Shown: positions 14,660-19,231 of the stretch, one piece after another | How the letters are laid out: each line of letters begins with the position of its first letter | Numbering within the stretch: position 1 is the stretch's first letter | Translations under genes and position numbers: made by a program | Notes under the pieces: model-generated | Database searches by the model: none | Seen by the model: the letters and a program-made list of their open reading frames with translations, nothing else | Told to the model about the DNA's origin: nothing | Assembly: GCA_017964745.1 (NCBI GenBank) | Contig: JAGCRJ010000268.1 | Location: 1-19,231 of the forward strand | DNA: 19,231 nt | From: Lachnospiraceae bacterium | GTDB taxonomy: Bacteria > Bacillota > Clostridia > Lachnospirales > Lachnospiraceae | Direction of reading: 5' to 3'

Positions 14660-15583
14660 TTATTCTTTCGTGGGAACTTTTACCTTGAGTATGATACTCT
14701 TGATGATCGCGTCCTTCTTTTCGCCTGCGATGCGGCTTTCGGGAGTGAGCACAAGTCTGTGGTTAAGAACGTTAACGGCAACGGCTTTGATGTCGTCCGG
14801 TTTTACGAAATCCCTTCCGGACAGAAATGCCTTCGCCTGTGATGCGCTCATCAGAGAAAGAAGTGCCCTGGGCGATGCGCCGAGTATGAAACGGGATTCA
14901 CTTCTTGTAAGCTCGATGATCTCTCTCGCATATGCAAGGCAGCCGTCCGCGACGGTCACCTCACGGACCTTCTTTTTCATTTCAAGCACTTCGGAAGCGG
15001 AGCATACGGGCTTTATCTTATCCGCGGTCCTGCCTTCGATGTGATTGCGCGCAAGCTTTATCTCCTCATCCTTTCCGGGGTAACCGATGCTGAGTCTCAT
15101 CATGAATCTGTCGACCGATGCCTCGGGAAGAGGATAGGTTCCGATGAATTCGGTAGGGTTCTGGGTGGCGATCACCATAAAAGGATTGGGAAGATCGTAC
15201 TTTGTGCCGTCTACGGTAACGCTTCCCTCTGCCATTGCTTCGAGAAGGGCGGACTGGGTCTTGGGAGAGGTTCTGTTGATCTCATCCGCAAGAATAATGC
15301 TTCGCATGATCGCACCTTCCCTGTATTCGAATTCGCCGGTCTTCATATTATATACGGATAGCCCGGTGACATCTCCGGGAAGCGTATCGGGTGTGAACTG
15401 GATGCGTCCGAACGACATATCGACCGAACCTGCCAGAACCCTGGCAAGGGTTGTCTTTCCCACACCGGGAACATCTTCTATAAGGACGTGTCCGCCCGCA
15501 AGAAGACATATGAGAACATTTTCGACAACGTCTTCTTTTCCGACGAAATATTCATTTATCTGTGTACGTAATCTGTCTATCAT
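14660..15583 (-). CDS. MoxR-type AAA+ ATPase
   Basis: MoxR ATPases are hexameric AAA+ chaperone-like proteins of the cytoplasm. The 307 residues include Walker A PGVGKTT with Lys43 and Thr44, Walker B ILADEINR with Asp100 and Glu101, and the MoxR blocks GRIQFTPDTLPGDVTG and ATQNPTEFIGTYPLPEA, which carry sensor 1. The C-terminal lid contains the sensor 2-like segment GASPRALLSL. An AGAGG (15594-15590) lies 6 nt before ATG 15583. It is the first gene of an operon with DUF58 and transglutaminase genes. That arrangement suggests ATP-driven control of an envelope process, but no specific substrate can be given. Confidence 0.92.
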   Translation of the reverse strand: MIDRLRTQINEYFVGKEDVVENVLICLLAGGHVLIEDVPGVGKTTLARVLAGSVDMSFGRIQFTPDTLPGDVTGLSVYNMKTGEFEYREGAIMRSIILADEINRTSPKTQSALLEAMAEGSVTVDGTKYDLPNPFMVIATQNPTEFIGTYPLPEASVDRFMMRLSIGYPGKDEEIKLARNHIEGRTADKIKPVCSASEVLEMKKKVREVTVADGCLAYAREIIELTRSESRFILGASPRALLSLMSASQAKAFLSGRDFVKPDDIKAVAVNVLNHRLVLTPESRIAGEKKDAIIKSIILKVKVPTKE

Positions 15584-15684
15584 AACTTACCTCTTTATAC
15601 GAAGGCCTTTCTTTCCTGTTTGCGTTCTTGTTCCCGGAGCGGTTTTTCATGCTCAGGTACCGCCGAAACAAGGCATTTTACGAT

Positions 15685-15690
15685 ATTATA
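15685..15690 (-). promoter_or_regulatory. Candidate -10 element of the moxR operon
   Basis: On the - strand this reads TATAAT, about 100 nt before the moxR start. At 17 bp upstream only TATATA is found, so there is no good -35. An AT repeat (15706-15717) lies just behind it. This is the best promoter candidate for the operon, but not a strong one. Confidence 0.42.
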
Positions 15691-15751
15691 CCCTTTTTTG
15701 CGTTAAATATATATATACCTTGGGTTGAGCGGTCTTAAATACAGTGGAAAT

Positions 15752-15780
15752 TTGACTGAATATGCCGAATTCTTTAAAAT
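15752..15780 (+). promoter_or_regulatory. Sigma-A-type promoter of the antiporter-trkA unit
   Basis: TTGACT (15752-15757) and TAAAAT (15775-15780) are separated by exactly 17 bp; each matches five of six consensus bases. Transcription would start near 15787, giving a leader of about 57 nt before ATG 15844. Confidence 0.75.
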
Positions 15781-15800
15781 ATAGAGGATATCATATATAC

Positions 15801-15834
15801 GGTTCGGGCTGAAAAAAGCCTGAAAGAACCCGAA
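15801..15834 (+). other. Leader hairpin with alternative pairing upstream of the antiporter gene
   Basis: GGTTC (15801-15805) pairs with GAACC (15826-15830), and GGCT (15807-15810) with AGCC (15817-15820), making a two-part hairpin. TTCGGG (15803-15808) can instead pair with CCCGAA (15829-15834), which excludes the first fold. The second fold ends directly beside the AGGA ribosome site (15835-15838). The pairings are seen; a regulatory role is only a suggestion. Confidence 0.4.
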
Positions 15835-15843
15835 AGGATCCGC

Positions 15844-17136
15844 ATGAGTGTTTTGTATTTTCTGATCATCATTCTGATGATGATAGTGATGATCGGAATA
15901 TTGAATGAGAAGTATTTCCATATTCAGAGCGATATCGCCCTGATCCTGTTTTCACTTATCCTGTCGCTGATGCTCCTGGCGGCCGGAAGGCTTCTCGGGA
16001 TCGATTCTGTCAGAGAATTTGTGACCGAGCTCGGTGATTTCGGTTTTGAAGAATATCTTATGGACGGCGTTCTGTGCTTTATGCTCTTTTCCGGAGCGAG
16101 CAAGGTCAATATGCGCAAGTTCAGGCAGAACGTGAGAGCCATAAGCCTTCTTGCACTTCTTACGACAATGATCTCATCCGTCATCTACGGATGCCTGTTC
16201 TATGCCGTATCGTTTATATTCGGTCTCGGAATGGATATCCTCACCTGCATCCTTCTCGGATGCGTTGTATCTCCCACGGACCCCATCGCTGCTACCGGAA
16301 TACTCAACAAGATAGGTCTTTCCAAGAATGTCTGCTCCGTCATCGAGAACGAATCACTCTTTAATGACGGAACCGGCGTCACGCTTTTCATATTTGTAAG
16401 AAGCCTTGTCATCCACAGCGGTGACAGCAATTTCGTCGTGCTGATGTTAAAGGAGATCGTTGGTGCGGTTGCCGTCGCACTCGTCGTTTCCTTTGTTCTT
16501 TTCAAGCTCATGGAGATCACAAGGGATCCCATCAAGTATATCCTTATCTCGCTTCTCGATGTTTCCCTCGTTTATATAATCTGCGAACATCTCGGATTCT
16601 CCGGTGTCATCGCATCCGTTGTCTGCGGAATGTATTTTTCGGGTGCTTATTCGAAGATCGAAAGAAGGGCGATGGTCATCGACAGAAGAGAGCTCTACAA
16701 GGATTTCTGGGAGATAGTCGAAAGTCTTCTCAATTCCATTCTCTTCATCATGATAGGACTTCTTGTCCTGAATATCGATGTCAGCAGATACATCCTGATC
16801 ATTGCTCCCGCTGCGATCCTGATAAATGTGCTCGCAAGAGGATTGGGAGTATCTATCAGCAGTCTCCTTACCGGAAAGAGAAATATCCCCGGCAATTACA
16901 GCATCGGTGAATACGTAATGCTTATGACCTGGTCCGCGCTTAAGGGCGGTCTTTCACTGGCGCTTGCATTCGGAACAAAGGAATTCCTTCCTCCGGATGT
17001 TTACGACATTTTCATAAATGTTACATACATAACCATATTCTTCACGGTACTCGTACAGGGACTGACCGTAAAGAATGTTTACTTTGCACTTGAAAAACAC
17101 AAAACGAAGAGAATGACCGCAGACAGAAATCAGTAA
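15844..17136 (+). CDS. CPA1-family Na+(K+)/H+ antiporter, NhaP type
   Basis: This integral membrane protein of 430 residues has about 12 hydrophobic segments and exchanges cytoplasmic Na+ or K+ for H+. The CPA1 core motifs are present: SPTDPIAATGILNKIGL, and ENESLFNDGTGV with the Asn-Asp pair thought to form the ion site in this family. Near the end, MTWSALKGGLSLALA is the usual conserved late helix. The N-terminus begins directly with a membrane helix, so there is no extra signal sequence. The C-terminal cytoplasmic tail after the last helix is only about 20 residues and carries no regulatory domain. Such a domain may be supplied by the TrkA protein encoded 35 nt downstream. Ion preference cannot be decided from sequence. 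AGGA (15835-15838) precedes ATG 15844. Confidence 0.9.
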   Translation: MSVLYFLIIILMMIVMIGILNEKYFHIQSDIALILFSLILSLMLLAAGRLLGIDSVREFVTELGDFGFEEYLMDGVLCFMLFSGASKVNMRKFRQNVRAISLLALLTTMISSVIYGCLFYAVSFIFGLGMDILTCILLGCVVSPTDPIAATGILNKIGLSKNVCSVIENESLFNDGTGVTLFIFVRSLVIHSGDSNFVVLMLKEIVGAVAVALVVSFVLFKLMEITRDPIKYILISLLDVSLVYIICEHLGFSGVIASVVCGMYFSGAYSKIERRAMVIDRRELYKDFWEIVESLLNSILFIMIGLLVLNIDVSRYILIIAPAAILINVLARGLGVSISSLLTGKRNIPGNYSIGEYVMLMTWSALKGGLSLALAFGTKEFLPPDVYDIFINVTYITIFFTVLVQGLTVKNVYFALEKHKTKRMTADRNQ

Positions 17137-17158
17137 GATCGCAGGCCATCGTTTTCGG

Positions 17159-17164
17159 AAAGGA
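17159..17164 (+). promoter_or_regulatory. Ribosome binding site that fixes the trkA start
   Basis: AAAGGA lies 7 nt before ATG 17172 but only 1 nt before the in-frame ATG 17166. The second ATG is therefore the likely start, giving the family-typical N-terminus MKLIIVGAGRTG. Confidence 0.75.
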
Positions 17165-17171
17165 AATGTAT

Positions 17172-18539
17172 ATGAAGCTCATCATCGTAGGTGCGGGTCG
17201 TACCGGCTGTTCACTTATCGGAGCACTCGCCAAAAAGAATTATGACATCACCATCATCGACAAGCGCAAGGAGCTTGTCGATGAAGTGACGGATAAATAC
17301 AATGTAAGCGGAGTGGTCGGAAGCGGTGCTTCAAAGGAAACCCTGTACAAGGCAGGTGCTGATACCGCGGATATCCTCATCGCACTCACTCCCGTCGATG
17401 AGATCAATCTCCTCAGCTGTGTGCAGGCAAAGGCCGTGGGAACGCTTCGCACCGTGGCAAGGGTATTCCAGCCCGACTTTGCGGCGGAGCGCAAGACTCT
17501 CGAAAAAGAACAGAACATAGATTATATCTTTAATCCCAAATACGATATGGCCGAGGCATCAGACCTCAGTATCGGACTTCCCGGCATAGTAAAGCCCGAG
17601 GGACTGTTCGGGGATATGATGCAGATGGCGACCGTAAAGATGCTGGATGATTCGCCTCTGAACGGAATGTCACTGTATGAGATAAGAAAGAAGCTCGATG
17701 ATGAGATTCTTATCGCGACCGTTCTCAGGGGAGGCAAGCTCTATGTTCCCGACGGACAGTTCATCATCGAAGCGGGCGACAGCATCGGCATTGCCGCAAG
17801 GAAGGACCGCATTATGAAGATCCTTCAGAAGATCGGTATCGTCAAGCGCGTTGCAAAGAAGGTCATGATCGTGGGCGGAGGGATCACTGCTGAGTACCTT
17901 ATTGAAATGCTCCGTAAAGAAAAGAAGGACGTCACCGTCATCGAGGCGGACCTCGACAGATGCTCGGATCTGATGGCGCGCTATCCGGATATAAAGGTAT
18001 CCTTCTGGAAGGGTGAGACCGGCGAGATACTCGAGGACGAAGGCATAGGTTCGATGGACGCACTTGTTTCACTGACCGATAACGATGAGACCAATCTTGT
18101 GACCAGCATGTATGCCTGGTCCAGAAACGTCCCTTCCGTTCTTACAAGGATCGAAGCACCCGGACATCTCACTCTGCTCCACCGTATCAACCTTGATATA
18201 ACTCTTTCTCCTTCCGAGATCTCCGTAAACAAGCTCATCCGTTTCGTGCACAACCAGGAAGCGGGCGATGCTCCCAACGATATTGAGAAGTATGCGTCGG
18301 TTGCGGAGAACAAGGCGGAGGTTCTTCAGTTTACCGCCAACGAAGGCTTTTCAAAGTGCGGAGTACAGTTTAAGGAGTCTTCCTTTAAGCTCAGGAAGAA
18401 TATCATAGTCGCTTCGATAATACGCGACGGTGAGGTCATTATCCCCGACGGAAGCACGAGCATCAATCCCGGAGACAAGGTCATCATCGTTTCCGAAAAG
18501 AAGAACCGCATCGAAAATCTGAACAGCATTTTTGCATAA
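17172..18539 (+). CDS. trkA: TrkA-type potassium transport regulator with two RCK modules
   Basis: The 455-residue cytoplasmic protein has the full TrkA layout of RCK_N-RCK_C twice. The first Rossmann unit has GAGRTG near residue 8 and an acidic beta-2 end (IIDKR) that binds NAD(H) ribose. The second begins near residue 230 with VMIVGGGITAEYLIEML and VIEADLDR; its third glycine is replaced by Ala. The RCK_C parts are recognisable from their hydrophobic cores and PDG turns (YVPDGQFII and VIIPDGSTSI). TrkA usually forms a ring on TrkH/TrkG channels, but no such gene is here. Its neighbour is a CPA1 antiporter, so it may gate that antiporter or act on a TrkH encoded elsewhere. It is followed 5 nt later by an alkD-like gene. 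Confidence 0.9.
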   Translation: MKLIIVGAGRTGCSLIGALAKKNYDITIIDKRKELVDEVTDKYNVSGVVGSGASKETLYKAGADTADILIALTPVDEINLLSCVQAKAVGTLRTVARVFQPDFAAERKTLEKEQNIDYIFNPKYDMAEASDLSIGLPGIVKPEGLFGDMMQMATVKMLDDSPLNGMSLYEIRKKLDDEILIATVLRGGKLYVPDGQFIIEAGDSIGIAARKDRIMKILQKIGIVKRVAKKVMIVGGGITAEYLIEMLRKEKKDVTVIEADLDRCSDLMARYPDIKVSFWKGETGEILEDEGIGSMDALVSLTDNDETNLVTSMYAWSRNVPSVLTRIEAPGHLTLLHRINLDITLSPSEISVNKLIRFVHNQEAGDAPNDIEKYASVAENKAEVLQFTANEGFSKCGVQFKESSFKLRKNIIVASIIRDGEVIIPDGSTSINPGDKVIIVSEKKNRIENLNSIFA

Positions 18540-18544
18540 CCGGT

Positions 18545-19231
18545 ATGGAAAAGATAAAAGTAAAAGAGATAAGGGAAAAACTCCTTGCAATTCAGGATAA
18601 AGAATACAGGGACTTTCAGGCAAAGCTGATCCCGACCGTGGATCCCAAGCGTATCATCGGGACAAGGACTCCGCAGCTTCGGGACCTTGCGAAGGAACTT
18701 CTGAAAGCTTACGACTGCAGTCTGTTTCTTGACGATCTTCCCCATAAGTATTTTGACGAAGACCAGCTTCACGCATTCATTCTTTCGGGAATGAAGGATT
18801 ATGATGAGTGCATGGGCAGGCTTGAGATATTCCTTCCTTACGTTGATAACTGGGCAACCTGTGACCAGATGTCGCCCAAGGTTTTCAAAAAACATAAGGA
18901 GGAGCTTCTCAAAAAGGTCAAGGTCTGGATCGCATCGGATGATACATACACCGTTAGATTCGGGATCGGAATGCTGATGGAGCATTTCCTTGATGATGAT
19001 TTCGACAAGGCTTATCCGAAGATGGTGGCGGGAGTGAAGTCGGAAGAGTATTACGTCAATATGATGGTCGCATGGTACTTTGCCACCGCACTTGCCAAGC
19101 AGTATGACGCTGTCATTCCCTATATCGAAAAGAAAAAGCTCTCCGCATGGAATCACAACAAGGCAATACAGAAATCCATAGAGAGCAACAGGGTCACTCC
19201 CGAGCACAAGGAATACCTGAGGTCACTCAAG
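18545..19231 (+). CDS. AlkD-like DNA alkylation repair protein, 3' end cut by window
   Basis: The protein is helical-repeat (HEAT-like) and 229 codons are visible without a stop, so only a short tail is missing compared with relatives of about 230-240 residues. AlkD enzymes excise N3- and N7-alkylated purines without flipping the base. Counterparts of the AlkD catalytic residues are present: Trp103 and Asp107 in DNWATCDQM, Arg138 in TVRFG, and Trp177 in MVAWYFA. ATG 18545 lies 5 nt after the trkA stop, with no clear Shine-Dalgarno, so translation may be coupled. The functional tie to ion transport is unclear; it may only share the transcript. Confidence 0.88.
   Translation, partial: MEKIKVKEIREKLLAIQDKEYRDFQAKLIPTVDPKRIIGTRTPQLRDLAKELLKAYDCSLFLDDLPHKYFDEDQLHAFILSGMKDYDECMGRLEIFLPYVDNWATCDQMSPKVFKKHKEELLKKVKVWIASDDTYTVRFGIGMLMEHFLDDDFDKAYPKMVAGVKSEEYYVNMMVAWYFATALAKQYDAVIPYIEKKKLSAWNHNKAIQKSIESNRVTPEHKEYLRSLK

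Noticed and set aside
15706..15717. AT-repeat tract in the divergent intergenic region as a microsatellite or origin-like element
   Set aside because: It is only about 12 bp of alternating AT with no DnaA-box cluster or repeated units nearby; a plain AT-rich promoter region explains it.
15144..15728. A 194-codon + strand frame opposite moxR
   Set aside because: It lies opposite the Walker and sensor motifs of moxR, and its end runs through the intergenic region without support.
18326..19207. A 293-codon open frame on the - strand across the trkA end and the alkD-like gene
   Set aside because: No recognisable motif; the + strand frames contain the TrkA end and the AlkD catalytic residues.

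Overview
The window looks like a chromosomal segment of a Gram-positive, anaerobic Clostridia-type bacterium, most probably a Lachnospiraceae (Butyrivibrio/Roseburia-like; genus not certain). The grounds are the gene order fabK-fabD-fabG-fabF-accB-fabZ-accC-accD-accA, FabK instead of FabI, the four-subunit acetyl-CoA carboxylase inside the fatty-acid operon, purine-rich Shine-Dalgarno sites, and moderate GC with many GGA, AGA/AGG and ATA codons.

Region 1 (1-8852, + strand) is the distal part of a type II fatty acid synthesis operon. It opens inside fabK and runs through malonyl transfer (FabD), the elongation cycle (FabG, FabF, FabZ, FabK) and malonyl-CoA supply (AccB, AccC, AccD, AccA). It ends with an AMP-forming medium-chain-type acyl-CoA synthetase 13 nt after accA. 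Genes overlap or nearly touch, except for a 67-nt gap with an 11-A run between accB and fabZ. No internal terminator is visible; two tandem intrinsic terminators close the operon (8856-8928).

Region 2 (8940-11247, + strand) holds two apparently single-gene units. The first is a MerR-type regulator fused to a SAM-methyltransferase-like domain, with its own candidate promoter and terminator. The second is a PfkB-family kinase of unknown substrate with its own candidate promoter.

Region 3 (11270-15583, - strand) is a three-gene operon in the order moxR-type AAA+ ATPase, DUF58 protein, membrane transglutaminase (TgpA-like). This is a widespread but poorly understood cell-envelope module.

Region 4 (15752-19231, + strand) starts from a good sigma-A-type promoter in a 260-bp divergent intergenic region. 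It encodes a CPA1 Na+(K+)/H+ antiporter, a two-RCK TrkA protein without a TrkH partner in view, and an AlkD-like DNA alkylation repair protein cut by the window end.

Most of the window is housekeeping. The points worth a second look are the MerR-methyltransferase fusion, the antiporter-TrkA pairing with a foldable leader, the acyl-CoA synthetase attached to the FAS II operon, and the A11 run before fabZ. I see no CRISPR array, tRNA, rRNA, insertion sequence or phage gene.
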